From positions 186,001 through 250,000 of the forward strand of contig NZ_JADQDP010000003.1 of the NCBI RefSeq assembly GCF_015694735.1: a DNA stretch of 64,000 nucleotides, given 5' to 3'. Made by a program: the position numbers and the translations under genes. The DNA is from Hymenobacter properus. GTDB lineage: Bacteria; Bacteroidota; Bacteroidia; Cytophagales; Hymenobacteraceae. How positions within the stretch are numbered: position 1 is the stretch's first letter; the number at the start of each line of letters is the position of its first letter. The notes beneath the pieces are model-generated. The model searched no databases. It saw only the letters and a list, made by a program, of their open reading frames with translations, and was not told where the DNA came from. Of the stretch, positions 8,919 through 17,704 are shown piece after piece.

Positions 8919-9380
8919 ATGACTTCCACCCTCCCCGTTCGCCCGCCGCGCACCCCCGCCGAGTGGGCCGCCTATTACGCTTTGCGCTACGCCGTGCTGC
9001 GCCAGCCCTGGCAGCAGCCCCCCGGCTCGGAGCGCGTTCCGGCCGACGACGAGCCTGGCACCGTGCACGCCCTGTTGCTGGCCGACGAGACAGCCGAACC
9101 GCCCGTTGCGCTAGCCGTGGGCATGTTGCAACCTACCGGCAATGGGCAAGGGCAAATCCGCTTCATGGCCGTGGCGCCCGAGGCGGCAGGCCAGGGCCTG
9201 GGGCGTGAGGTAGTGGCGTATCTGGAAGCGCAGGCCCGCGCGGCAGGGCTGGCAGAAGTAGTGCTGCACTCGCGCGAGGCGGCCGTAGGCTTTTATGAAA
9301 AGCTGGGCTACGCGGTGGTGGAGCCCTCGCATCTGCTGTTCGGCGTCATTCCGCACTTTTTGATGCAAAAGCAGCTGTAA
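8919..9380 (+). CDS. GNAT family N-acetyltransferase
   Basis: 153 aa from ATG 8919. A GCN5-related acetyltransferase fold: motif A is IRFMAVAPEAAGQGLGREVV, where the Q-x-x-G-x-G/A-type turn (QGLGRE) holds the acetyl-CoA pyrophosphate. Motif B follows in HSREAAVGFYEKLGYAVVEP. The N-terminal part (YYALRYAVLRQPWQQP) is the substrate side found in small cytoplasmic GNAT enzymes close to the ElaA/YjcF groups. The substrate is unknown. It is divergent from yajQ, with about 100 nt between the start codons. Confidence 0.85.
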   Translation: MTSTLPVRPPRTPAEWAAYYALRYAVLRQPWQQPPGSERVPADDEPGTVHALLLADETAEPPVALAVGMLQPTGNGQGQIRFMAVAPEAAGQGLGREVVAYLEAQARAAGLAEVVLHSREAAVGFYEKLGYAVVEPSHLLFGVIPHFLMQKQL

Positions 9381-9412
9381 AGCGGCGTGAACGCTCAGAG
9401 CTGACGCTTACA

Positions 9413-9727
9413 CTACTTATCCCCAAACTTTTCCCGGCCGCGCCACAAATCAGCGTACAATTTGAAATCGCCCAGTAGCGAATATCATGGATGCTGGAAG
9501 GTGGCCGGCCGGTTGTGCTCCACGAAGAAGTGTCCCACCCAGGCCAACCCATAGGCCGCCACGATGCCCGCCACCAGCCACTGCCAGTTGCCACTGATGC
9601 ATAGCATTACCAGGCAAAGCAAAAACAGCGAGGTGCCTATGAAATGCAGCACGCGGGTGCCGCGCCGGCTGTGCTCGCGCAAGTAGCGTGGGTAAAATTC
9701 AGCAAACGTGAGGGGCAACGCAGACAT
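9413..9727 (-). pseudogene. Mpo1-like (DUF962) gene interrupted by an in-frame TGA
   Basis: The minus-strand frame from ATG 9727 encodes a DUF962/Mpo1-type membrane protein: conserved FAEFYPRYLREHSRRGTRVLH, two hydrophobic segments, and GHFFVEHNRPATFQHP. A TGA at 9487-9485 (codon 81) then interrupts it. Reading straight on in the same frame gives YSLLGDFKLYADLWRGREKF, then GDK and TAG at 9415-9413, the conserved C-terminus of this family. A Trp codon (TGG) is expected at the TGA, so one G-to-A change explains it. Yeast Mpo1 is a dioxygenase in alpha-oxidation of 2-hydroxy fatty acids. This copy would lack its last 24 residues unless read through. Confidence 0.85.
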
Positions 9728-9849
9728 GGCAAAAGGAGCTGGATGGCTGGAATGGCAATTTCAGAGTTAGCCAAAGGCAACACTGATTTTCCATCTAAAC
9801 GTATTTTGCTCAAACTTGCTGCCGCCAACTCACTTTTCCATAAAGCCTC

Positions 9850-10329
9850 GTGTCTGAACTCATCCCATCACCAGTGCCGGAATTGGCCACTATGGTGGCT
9901 GCTTATAACCAAATGAACCACTACGGCCGCGCCAACGGTATGGCTCTTACCGTGCCCGAGCCCGGCCGCGCCGAGTACCGCATGACCGTGTGCGAAGAGC
10001 ACCTCTCTTCCCCCAACACCTGCCACGGCGGCGTGCTGGCCGGCCTCATGGACGCCGCCTTGGGCGCCGCGGCCCTCACGCTGGCTTTCACCAAGCTGGA
10101 GTTTGTGTCGACCGTCGAATTCAAGATGAATTACCTGCACGCCGTGCATTTGCACGATGAGCTGGTGGCACTCGGCACAGTCGACCATGCCGGCAACTCA
10201 CTGGTAGTGAGCAGCTGCGTCATCTACCGCGTGCAGAACGGGCAGGAAGACGTGGCCGTGGCGCGCGGCCTGGGCACCTTCAACCGCTACCCGGCCAACA
10301 AGCGTGACTTTGCGAAGCTGGTGATGTAG
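9850..10329 (+). CDS. PaaI-type hotdog-fold thioesterase
   Basis: 159 aa from a GTG at 9850; no in-frame ATG is closer. A hotdog-fold acyl-CoA thioesterase: the central motif is SPNTCHGGVLAGLMDAALGA, where HGG and the following Asp correspond to the PaaI/YbgC-like active-site helix. The following strand is EFVSTVEFKMNYLHAVHLHD. Such enzymes hydrolyse acyl- or aryl-CoA esters in the cytoplasm. The chain length preferred is unknown. A family B palindromic element begins 11 nt after the stop codon. Confidence 0.83.
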   Translation: MSELIPSPVPELATMVAAYNQMNHYGRANGMALTVPEPGRAEYRMTVCEEHLSSPNTCHGGVLAGLMDAALGAAALTLAFTKLEFVSTVEFKMNYLHAVHLHDELVALGTVDHAGNSLVVSSCVIYRVQNGQEDVAVARGLGTFNRYPANKRDFAKLVM

Positions 10330-10339
10330 CGTGTGGCGC

Positions 10340-10513
10340 CTGTCATTGCGAGGGCGCAGGCCGTGGCAATCCGTCCTCTCAACCGCGACTAGCCTTGAGT
10401 TGTGGTTAAGTCAATTAAAAAGCCCCGGTACCATTGCGGTACCGGGGCTTCCTGGTAAAAGGGCATGTCTGATGCTGAGGGGACGGATTGCTTCGCTACG
10501 CTCGCAATGACAG
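10340..10513. repeat. Family B palindromic element with internal hairpin (copy B1)
   Basis: About 174 bp. The outer arms read CTGTCATTGCGAG...GGCAATCCGTCCT on the left and the inverted GGACGGATTGCTTCGCTACG with CTCGCAATGACAG on the right. The interior holds a 13-bp perfect hairpin (10420-10450, AAGCCCCGGTACC stem, ATTGC loop) followed by CTGGTAAAAGGGCATGTCTG, conserved in copies B2 and B3. Confidence 0.93.
10420..10450. terminator. Terminator-like hairpin inside element B1
   Basis: A stem of 13 bp, AAGCCCCGGTACC / GGTACCGGGGCTT, with loop ATTGC and an A run on the left. It can act as an intrinsic terminator for the minus strand, and lies between the thioesterase and the convergent NYN gene. 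Confidence 0.7.
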
Positions 10514-10534
10514 TTCCGCCTCGTGCTTACCTCC

Positions 10535-11542
10535 TTACAGCTCCGCCGAAGCGTGCATGCTTACGGGCTCGTACTCGTCGTCGCCGTCGGCCATTTGCGG
10601 GGCGGGCACTTTGCGCACGTTGCGGGCGCAATCCTCGTCGCGGTGGTTGCGGCCCACGGTGAATTCTACCCAGTCGCCTTCGCGCAGGTCGTTGAAGTCA
10701 CCCTCGGTCAGGTCGGCGTAGCTGAAGAACAGGTTGTTCGGTGGCATCACCACGAAGCCGAAGCCGTTTTTCAGGTTTTTGATGGTGCTCATGCCCAGCG
10801 TACCCACGGGTCCGGCGGCGGTGGGGCCGGTGGGGCGCACGGGCTTGGGCGCGGCGGCGGTGCTGGGGGCGAAGGCGGCGGGCTCGGTCTGGTTCACAAA
10901 CAGGGCTTCTACCACTTCGTCCTGCTGCTGCAGGCCGCGGTCGATGACGTCGTGCATGGCCACGGGGTAAGTCACCTGCTCCAGCAGCTGCTGCGAGGCG
11001 CGCGTCACGCGGGTTTCGCCCTTGAAGTCCTCGTATTTGAAGTCCCAGTTCAGCAGCATCACGCGGGTGCCCACGGTGTTGAGCTTGCGGATGAGGGGCA
11101 CGTAGTCGCTATCGCCGGCGATGAGCACCACCACATCGAGGGTTTTGTGCAGGGCCAGTTCGAGGGCTTCGAGGCTCAGCCACACGTCGATGCCTTTTTC
11201 CTGCAGGCGGCCGTCGCGGGTTTTCAGGGCCATGTAGTGTGTTTGCACGCCCAGGTTCATCAGGATGTCGTCGAGCAGGCGGTCGTGGAACAGGCGGTCC
11301 TTGTCGCGGGCTTCGGTGGCGGAGAGGCGGCCGCGGAAAAAGTGGGCGTCGGTGATTTGCGCCAGGCGCACGTCCACGTCTTCTTCTTCGGCTACCTGGT
11401 GGCGGATGTATTCGTGCAGCCCTTCAAGGCTGATTCGGGCCTTGCGCTCGTGTTGGAAATAATAATAGTCGCTGATTTTTAAGAAATAGTTGCCGTCATA
11501 AAAGACACCAACCCGAATCAAGGGGCTGTTCATCTGGTTCAT
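10535..11542 (-). CDS. NYN/LabA-type PIN-like ribonuclease domain fused to a cold-shock domain
   Basis: 335 aa. Residues 8-195 form a NYN (LabA/DUF88) domain with the expected acidic metal ligands: D16 in VFYDGNYFL, D119 in EKGIDVWLSLEAL, and D144/D146 in AGDSDYVPLI. These suggest a Mg2+-dependent RNA nuclease. An Ala/Pro linker (about 215-250) leads to a cold-shock/OB domain with RNP1-like KNGFGFVV and RNP2-like NLFFSY. It is probably a single-strand RNA-binding nuclease of the cytoplasm. The ATG at 11542 (MNQMNSPLIRVG) is used; a second Met at codon 4 is possible. The target RNA is unknown. Confidence 0.87.
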   Translation of the reverse strand: MNQMNSPLIRVGVFYDGNYFLKISDYYYFQHERKARISLEGLHEYIRHQVAEEEDVDVRLAQITDAHFFRGRLSATEARDKDRLFHDRLLDDILMNLGVQTHYMALKTRDGRLQEKGIDVWLSLEALELALHKTLDVVVLIAGDSDYVPLIRKLNTVGTRVMLLNWDFKYEDFKGETRVTRASQQLLEQVTYPVAMHDVIDRGLQQQDEVVEALFVNQTEPAAFAPSTAAAPKPVRPTGPTAAGPVGTLGMSTIKNLKNGFGFVVMPPNNLFFSYADLTEGDFNDLREGDWVEFTVGRNHRDEDCARNVRKVPAPQMADGDDEYEPVSMHASAEL

Positions 11543-11939
11543 GCGTAATGGAATGGGGTAAAGTTAGAAAAAGCGTTATGAGTGGGACAAGGTGTTAGGA
11601 ATGAAGCAGAACGGCTGACACTGCCACGGTGCCGAAGTGCCGTCGTGGGTGGTAGCAGCCAGGGATAGTAAGGGTCGGTAGTGGGGCCGGAAGTAGGATA
11701 ATGGCCGGCGGCCGGAGGAGTTAAAATTATTGTATCGTAGAGGAATGAGACGTGGGCGCAAGCTCCGAAAACGCTGGATAATAGCACGTCTTCGGCTCAA
11801 TACGACCGTAATATGTCGGTATATCTGCTGCGAAGCTAACGGGCGGCGGCCATTTATGCAACAGTAAGTTAATTAGGACGAAACCGCGCGGCGGCCCAGC
11901 ATGCGCTAAATGCCGGACTACTCAACAGTTGGCACTCCA
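11543..11939. other. 397-bp intergenic stretch without a recognisable gene
   Basis: It separates the starts of the NYN gene and the 3' end of the YdjM-like gene, both on the minus strand. Short open frames exist on the minus strand (11539-11787), but their composition (Ser/Thr/Pro/His-rich, no family resemblance) argues against coding. It may hold the NYN gene promoter; I see no clear TAnnTTTG. Confidence 0.5.
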
Positions 11940-12680
11940 CTAAAACCCCATGCGGCCCACCACCAGGCCCAGCACCAGCAGCCCGTAGCCTGCGCAAATG
12001 GCCACCTCCAGCATGTTGCCCGAGGCCGAACCCGTGCTGATGAGCGGAATCTTGAACGAGTGGTCCCAAAGCGGCAAAAACCACCGCACGCCCGCTTTGG
12101 TGAGGGTATCGGCTATCAAATGCGAAGCATAGCCGCTGCCGGCAAACAGGGCCACGCCGTGCCAGCCGAGGTGCTGGTTGGCAAGGTGGCCGATGTAGGT
12201 CCAGAGGGCCGTGGCCCAGATGGTGTGCGTCCAGGAACGGTGCGCGGTGAAGGGCGCCAGCGCCACAAACGTTCCCAGCAAACTCAGCCACAATTGTTCG
12301 GTGTAAAGTCCGGCCACCACCGTGGCCAGCCCGGTAAACAGCAGCGCCAGCCGCCGGGCCGAGCCGCCCTGCATGCCTACCCCCAGCAGCCCAAACGCCA
12401 GCGCCACGGTGTAGTAGAGCCGCTGCTCGGCGCCCGCTCTCAACTGGAAATAAGCGTAGGCGGCAATGGCCAGCGCGCCGGCAGCGAAGGCCCAGCGTAC
12501 GTAATTCTGGGTGAAGCCAAGGCGCTTGCTGAGGCGGCTTTCGGGGTGGTCGAGGTCGGGGGCCAGGCTGGAAAAGCCGGCCAAAGCGATGCCGGGCACC
12601 GAAAATGGCAGGCCCGGCACCAGCCCCGCAATGGCCACGCCGGTGATGAGGCCGATGGCCAGGTGGGAAGAACCGCGCAT
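11940..12680 (-). CDS. YdjM-like membrane-bound metal-dependent hydrolase
   Basis: 246 aa. Multi-pass inner-membrane protein of the YdjM (LexA-regulated, putative hydrolase) family. Conserved metal-binding positions are visible: MRGSSHLAIGL at the N-terminus, PDLDHPESRLSKRLG, HRSWTHTIWA and the C-terminal GYASHLIADTLTKAGVRWF with PLWDHSFKIPLISTGSASGN. About seven hydrophobic helices alternate with these His/Asp motifs. Biochemical function is unproven for the family. A family A element lies between its start and mfd, which is divergent. Confidence 0.86.
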   Translation of the reverse strand: MRGSSHLAIGLITGVAIAGLVPGLPFSVPGIALAGFSSLAPDLDHPESRLSKRLGFTQNYVRWAFAAGALAIAAYAYFQLRAGAEQRLYYTVALAFGLLGVGMQGGSARRLALLFTGLATVVAGLYTEQLWLSLLGTFVALAPFTAHRSWTHTIWATALWTYIGHLANQHLGWHGVALFAGSGYASHLIADTLTKAGVRWFLPLWDHSFKIPLISTGSASGNMLEVAICAGYGLLVLGLVVGRMGF

Positions 12681-12717
12681 ATTTTAGTTATCAGTTATTT
12701 GTCGTCAGTTTAACGTT

Positions 12718-12806
12718 TGTCATCCTGAGCGCCGTGAAGGACCTTCTCACGCTTGAACGACACTTGTTCTGACATGAGAAGGTCCTTCGCGGCGCTCAGG
12801 GTGACA
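12718..12806. repeat. Family A palindromic intergenic element (copy A2)
   Basis: Arms of 32 nt (12718-12749 and 12775-12806) around a 25-nt spacer. The left arm has GAGCGCCGTGAAG instead of the usual core, and the right arm carries matching and non-matching changes. It sits between two divergent genes (YdjM-like and mfd). Confidence 0.93.
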
Positions 12807-12942
12807 GGCGACCAAAACCGACCGCGAAGCTACCGCCGCCCCTGCGGAAACCTTCGCCACCTTTGCCGTGTATTTACCCCGCAGCCCGACCGGAAAATCT
12901 TCTGGCCGGGCTAGCTCTTTTGCCCCTCTAGCCTGACATCTT

Positions 12943-15900
12943 GTGCAAGTAGTTGACTTTCTTCGCCTCTATCGCCTTTCGCCCGAGCTGCAAGTGCTGG
13001 CATCGCACCTGCGCGGCGCCGCCAAGCCCGACCCCAGCGGCGTGCGCCTGCACCTGCGCGGCCTCGTGGGCAGCCAGGATGCCGTGGTAGCCGCCGCGGT
13101 GGCCCACGGGCAGCACCCGCACGTGTTCGTGCTGCACGACAAGGACGAGGCGGCCTACTTCCTCTCGGACCTGCAGCACCTGCTGCCCGAGGGTCCCGAG
13201 GCGCTCCTATTTCCTAGCTCCTACAAGCGGCCCTACCAGTTCGACGAAACCGAAAACGCCAACGTGCTGATGCGCGCCGAGGCCCTGAACCGCCTGAACA
13301 CCACGCGAGCGGCCGGCACCGGCAACAGCGTGTTCATCGTGACCTACCCGGAGGCGCTGACGGAGAAGGTAATCAACCGGCAGAGCCTGGTGAAAAACAC
13401 CTTTAACGCCAAGGTGGGCGACAAGCTGGACGTGAACTTCCTGGGCGAGCTGCTGGGCGAGTACGACTTCGAGAAGACAGATTTTGTGTACGAGGCGGGG
13501 CAATACGCGGTACGCGGCGGCATTGTGGACGTGTTTAGCTACGCGAACGAGCTGCCGTTCCGGCTGGAATTGTTCGGCGATGAAATCGAAAGCATTCGCA
13601 CGTTCAATCCCGAGACGCAATTGTCGGTTGAGGCACGGCCCAGCATCAGCATCATCCCGAACGTGCAGACCAAGATGCTGACCGAGACGCGGGAGGCATT
13701 TTTCGACTTTCTGCCCCGCACGGCGTGCATCTGGCTGAAAGACGTGCGCCAGACCATTGATGTAGTGAGCGAGCTGTTTGACAAGGCCGAGGCGAACTTT
13801 CAGCAGATGCTGAGCGAGAGCGGCGGGATGCAGATTGTGAGCAAGCCGGCCGACTTATTTGAGAGCGGCAAGAACTTCAAGAAGCTGCTCGACGAGTTTG
13901 CGGTGGTGGAATTCGGCAAGCGCTTCCATTTCAAAAACGCCGAAACCTTCCAGTTTACCGCCAAGCCGCAGCCAAGCTTCAATAAGGAGTTTGAGCGCAT
14001 GGCTAAGAACCTGAAGGAGAACCAGCAGCGCGGCTTCACCACCATCATCACGGCCGATACCGTGCGGCAGGCCGACCGACTGCGGACGATTTTTGACGAA
14101 CTCGACAACAACGTGCAGTTTCAGCATCTGCTGCTGGCCTTGCGCGAGGGCTACGTGGACGAGCAACTGGAGCTGGCCGTGTATACTGACCACCAGCTCT
14201 TTGAGCGCTACTACCGGGCCCAGGAAACCCGAAAGTTCTCGAAGAAGAAGGCTCTGACCTTGCGCGAGCTGAAAACCCTGCAGCCCGGCGACTACGTGAC
14301 GCACCAAGACTACGGCATCGCGCGCTTCGCGGGGCTGACTCAGGTGGATATCAACGGGCAGATTCAGGAGGCTATTCGCCTGATTTACCGCGACGACGAT
14401 GTGCTGACGGTGAGCATTCACGCCCTGCACAAGATTGCCAAATACAGCGGGGCCGAGGGCTCGCCGCCGACGATGAGCAAGCTGGGCTCGCCGGAGTGGG
14501 AGAACAAGAAGAAGTCGGTGAAGAAGAAGGTGAAGGACATTGCCGCCGACCTTATTCGTCTGTACGCCAAGCGCAAAACCGCGCCCGGCTTCGCTTTCTC
14601 ACCCGACGGCTTCCTGCAGGCCGAGCTGGAATCGAGTTTCATTTACGAGGACACGCCCGACCAGGCCAAGGCCACCGAGGACGTGAAAAACGACATGCAG
14701 CAGCCCCACCCCATGGACCGGCTGGTGTGCGGCGACGTAGGCTTTGGCAAGACGGAAGTAGCTATTCGGGCGGCTTTCAAGGCCGTGGCCGACGGCAAGC
14801 AGGCGGCCGTGCTGGTGCCCACTACCATCCTGGCCATGCAGCACTACAAGACCTTCCGCGACCGGCTGGCCACGCTGCCCGTGACGGTGGAGTACATCAA
14901 CCGCTTCAAGACGACCAAGCAGATTAAGGAAACGCTGCAGCGCGTGGCCGAGGGCAAAACCGACATCCTCATCGGCACGCACCGGCTCACGAACAAGGAC
15001 ATTAAGTTCAAGGACCTGGGCATTCTCATCATTGACGAAGAGCAGAAGTTCGGCGTCAAGACCAAGGACAAGCTCAAGGAACTGAAGGTGAACGTGGACA
15101 CGCTTACGCTCTCAGCCACGCCGATTCCGCGCACGCTGCACTTCTCGCTGATGGGCGCGCGCGACCTGAGCGTGATTGCCACGCCGCCGCCCAACCGCCA
15201 GCCGGTGACTACGGAGCTGCACGTGTATGACGAAATCCTGATTCGCGACGCCGTGGCGCGGGAGCTAAAGCGCGGCGGGCAGGTGTTTTTCGTGCACAAC
15301 CGCGTGAAGGACATCGAGGAAATGGCCAACACCATTCTGCGGCTGGTGCCCGACGCTAAGGTGACCTATGCCCACGGGCAGATGGACGGCGAGATGCTGG
15401 AGAAGCGCATGATGAAGTTTGTGGAAGGTGAGTTCGACGTGTTGGTTTCGACTAATATCATCGAATCGGGCCTCGATATTCCCAACGCCAACACCATCAT
15501 CATCAACCGGGCCCATCTGGCCGGCCTCTCTGACCTGCACCAGATGCGGGGCCGCGTGGGCCGCTCCAACCGCAAGGCCTACTGTTACCTGCTCACGCCG
15601 CCGGTGGCCCAGCTGCCCTCCGACGCTCGCAAGCGCTTGAGCACGCTGGAGGAGTTTTCGGACCTCGGGGCGGGCTTCAACGTGGCCATGCGCGACCTCG
15701 ACATCCGCGGCGCGGGCAACCTGCTGGGTGGGGAGCAGTCAGGCTTCATCAACGACCTGGGCTACGAAACCTACCACCAGATTCTGGACGAGGCGGTGCA
15801 GGAGTTGAAGGAAACGGAATTCCGCGACCTGTTTATCGGTGATGCCAACTCGCAGCAGCGCCTCCAAGCCGCCGCCGGCGCTGGTCGCGTGCAGGAGTGC

Positions 15901-16362
15901 AACGTAGAGACGGACCAGCAGGTGCTAATCCCCGAGAAATACGTGAGCAACGTGTCGGAGCGCCTGCAACTCTACGCCAAGCTCGACCGCGCCCAGAAGC
16001 CGGAGGAGCTGCAGAAGCTGCTCACCAGCATGACCGACCGGTTCGGCCCCCTGCCGCCCGAGGTGGAGCAGCTGGCCGACATCGTGCGGCTGCGCTGGCA
16101 GGCCTGCAAGGTGGGCTTCCACAAAATCACGCTCAAGCGCGACACGTTGAAAGGCTACCTGCCCGCCGACGACGACCACAAGGCCTATTTCCAGGGCGAG
16201 CAGTTCGGCACCATCCTCAACTACGTGCAGACGCACCCGCGCACGGCCAAGCTGAAGGAGCATAAGGAACAGCTCATCGTGACGTTCGACGAGGTGCGCT
16301 CCATTCAGCAGGCCAAGCGCGTGCTGAGCGAGTTGGGCAGCGCGGAGGCGGTGACGGCGTAA
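12943..16362 (+). CDS. mfd: Transcription-repair coupling factor Mfd
   Basis: 1139 aa from a GTG at 12943 (MQVVDFLRLYRLSPELQ). Mfd removes RNA polymerase stalled at DNA lesions and recruits UvrA. The N-terminal UvrB-homology region (FPSSYKRPYQFDETENANV, YPEALTEKV) is followed by the RNA-polymerase-interacting CarD-like domain (LQPGDYVTHQDYGIARFAGL, about residues 447-515). The SF2 translocase follows with Walker A CGDVGFGKTEVAIRAAF (about 597), DEEQKFGVK (about 699), LSATPIPRTLHFSLMG, the motif V/VI region NIIESGLDIPNANT / HQMRGRVGRSNRKAY, then the TRG and C-terminal TRCF domains. Length is normal for the family. No ATG start is available in frame. Confidence 0.97.
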   Translation: MQVVDFLRLYRLSPELQVLASHLRGAAKPDPSGVRLHLRGLVGSQDAVVAAAVAHGQHPHVFVLHDKDEAAYFLSDLQHLLPEGPEALLFPSSYKRPYQFDETENANVLMRAEALNRLNTTRAAGTGNSVFIVTYPEALTEKVINRQSLVKNTFNAKVGDKLDVNFLGELLGEYDFEKTDFVYEAGQYAVRGGIVDVFSYANELPFRLELFGDEIESIRTFNPETQLSVEARPSISIIPNVQTKMLTETREAFFDFLPRTACIWLKDVRQTIDVVSELFDKAEANFQQMLSESGGMQIVSKPADLFESGKNFKKLLDEFAVVEFGKRFHFKNAETFQFTAKPQPSFNKEFERMAKNLKENQQRGFTTIITADTVRQADRLRTIFDELDNNVQFQHLLLALREGYVDEQLELAVYTDHQLFERYYRAQETRKFSKKKALTLRELKTLQPGDYVTHQDYGIARFAGLTQVDINGQIQEAIRLIYRDDDVLTVSIHALHKIAKYSGAEGSPPTMSKLGSPEWENKKKSVKKKVKDIAADLIRLYAKRKTAPGFAFSPDGFLQAELESSFIYEDTPDQAKATEDVKNDMQQPHPMDRLVCGDVGFGKTEVAIRAAFKAVADGKQAAVLVPTTILAMQHYKTFRDRLATLPVTVEYINRFKTTKQIKETLQRVAEGKTDILIGTHRLTNKDIKFKDLGILIIDEEQKFGVKTKDKLKELKVNVDTLTLSATPIPRTLHFSLMGARDLSVIATPPPNRQPVTTELHVYDEILIRDAVARELKRGGQVFFVHNRVKDIEEMANTILRLVPDAKVTYAHGQMDGEMLEKRMMKFVEGEFDVLVSTNIIESGLDIPNANTIIINRAHLAGLSDLHQMRGRVGRSNRKAYCYLLTPPVAQLPSDARKRLSTLEEFSDLGAGFNVAMRDLDIRGAGNLLGGEQSGFINDLGYETYHQILDEAVQELKETEFRDLFIGDANSQQRLQAAAGAGRVQECNVETDQQVLIPEKYVSNVSERLQLYAKLDRAQKPEELQKLLTSMTDRFGPLPPEVEQLADIVRLRWQACKVGFHKITLKRDTLKGYLPADDDHKAYFQGEQFGTILNYVQTHPRTAKLKEHKEQLIVTFDEVRSIQQAKRVLSELGSAEAVTA

Positions 16363-16453
16363 GGCATCAAGCCAAGGCATCGGCTGATAGGCGTTATCCT
16401 TCCGGGGATAGCGCCTATTTTTATTGCATCTCGCTTTCTTCCCGCTTCCGTGT

Positions 16454-17695
16454 ATGTCTTCCGATTCGCAGCCCAATGTCGCCCCAGCACGGTCCAGACG
16501 CAAACTGACGGTGTCCTTGTACTGGGTGCTGGCGGTTGAGGTACTGATAATACTCTGGCTGAAGGGCGACACTTGGGCACAACAGTTTCAGCTCCGGGCC
16601 GAAATATTGGGGGTGCCCTGGGTGGTGCTGGCATTGGGCTGGATGCTGGGGCTTCCCGTGCTTTATTTTTTGATGATTACCACCCACGAGAGCGGCCACG
16701 TGGTGGGTGGGCTGCTCGCGCGGTTTCGCATTCAGTCCTTCGCGGCCAACTGGTTGCGCATCAGGCGCAAAGCCACCGGCTGGGAAATTCGCCTTGTGAA
16801 GCCCCAGGCCAAAGTGGGCGGCATGGTGCACGCCACGCCAACCCATACGAACAACCTGCGCAGCCGCTACAGCCTGTTTGTGGCCGGAGGGCCCGTGGCC
16901 AACCTCGCCACCGGCGCATTGACGCTTTACCTGCACCATCGGCTGGCCGCGCACTCCGCTGCGCCGTTGGCTTCGCTGGGCAGTTACGTGTTGCTGAATG
17001 CGCTACTGATTTTCGGCTGGCTGTCGGTGGCAGTCGGCGCACTGAACCTGATGCCCTTCAAGCTGAAATCGGGGCACATCATTGATGGCCGGCACCTTTG
17101 GCAGTTCCTGCGGGGCGGGGCGGCCATGCACCAGCAGTTGGGCATGCTGTATTTCCAGAGCCAGATGTATGCTGGACAGCGCCCGCGCGATTGGGATGCC
17201 AACCTGGTGGCCCAGTATGCCACGCATCACAGCAACAGCGTGCTGGACTGCTACGCCCATCTGCTGGTTTACAGCCATTTTCTCGATTGCAACAACCAAG
17301 AACGGCTGCTCTTTCACCTCAACCGGAGCCTGGATAGCGTGGCCAGCGCGCCCGCTTCGGTGCAGCAGCACGTGCTGGGCGAAGCTGCCTACGTGGCCGC
17401 CGTGCTCACCCAAAACGCTGAACACGCCCGCTTCTGGCTCGACCGCGCCCAGGTAGCCAAGCCCTACACCAAGGAAGAAGGGTTAGTGGCCCGCGCCGCT
17501 GTGGCTTATGCCGAAGGACAATTTTCGGAGGCGGAGCAATGGCTTCAACTGGCCATCGAGCAGGTGGAGAAGTGCGCGCCATCGGGCGGGGTTGTGCAGG
17601 CCGCCGAGCGCCTCTACGATTTGCGCGACAAACTGCAACAGGCCCAGCAGGCACTGAACGTGACGGCGGCCGCTGAGCCGGCGCTGACGACGTAA
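16454..17695 (+). CDS. Membrane metalloprotease-like protein (M50/site-2 protease type)
   Basis: 413 aa from ATG 16454. Features of the S2P/M50 fold are visible in order: membrane helix about 20-37, helix about 55-75 running into the zinc motif HESGH (H78-E79-x-x-H82), AGGPVANLATGAL (about 144-156, the conserved GxxxN/P motif), and LNLMPFKLKSGHIIDG with D211 as the third zinc ligand. The remaining C-terminal half (about 225-413) is soluble, helical and TPR-like. The substrate is unknown; regulated intramembrane proteolysis is the usual role. It starts 92 nt after mfd and is followed 10 nt later by the DUF6624 gene. Confidence 0.8.
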   Translation: MSSDSQPNVAPARSRRKLTVSLYWVLAVEVLIILWLKGDTWAQQFQLRAEILGVPWVVLALGWMLGLPVLYFLMITTHESGHVVGGLLARFRIQSFAANWLRIRRKATGWEIRLVKPQAKVGGMVHATPTHTNNLRSRYSLFVAGGPVANLATGALTLYLHHRLAAHSAAPLASLGSYVLLNALLIFGWLSVAVGALNLMPFKLKSGHIIDGRHLWQFLRGGAAMHQQLGMLYFQSQMYAGQRPRDWDANLVAQYATHHSNSVLDCYAHLLVYSHFLDCNNQERLLFHLNRSLDSVASAPASVQQHVLGEAAYVAAVLTQNAEHARFWLDRAQVAKPYTKEEGLVARAAVAYAEGQFSEAEQWLQLAIEQVEKCAPSGGVVQAAERLYDLRDKLQQAQQALNVTAAAEPALTT

Positions 17696-17704
17696 TTTGT
17701 TGCC

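Noticed and set aside
11539..11800. Two overlapping minus-strand frames (74-82 codons) upstream of the NYN gene
   Set aside because: No recognisable domain, composition unlike neighbouring genes and overlap in different frames; treated as non-coding.
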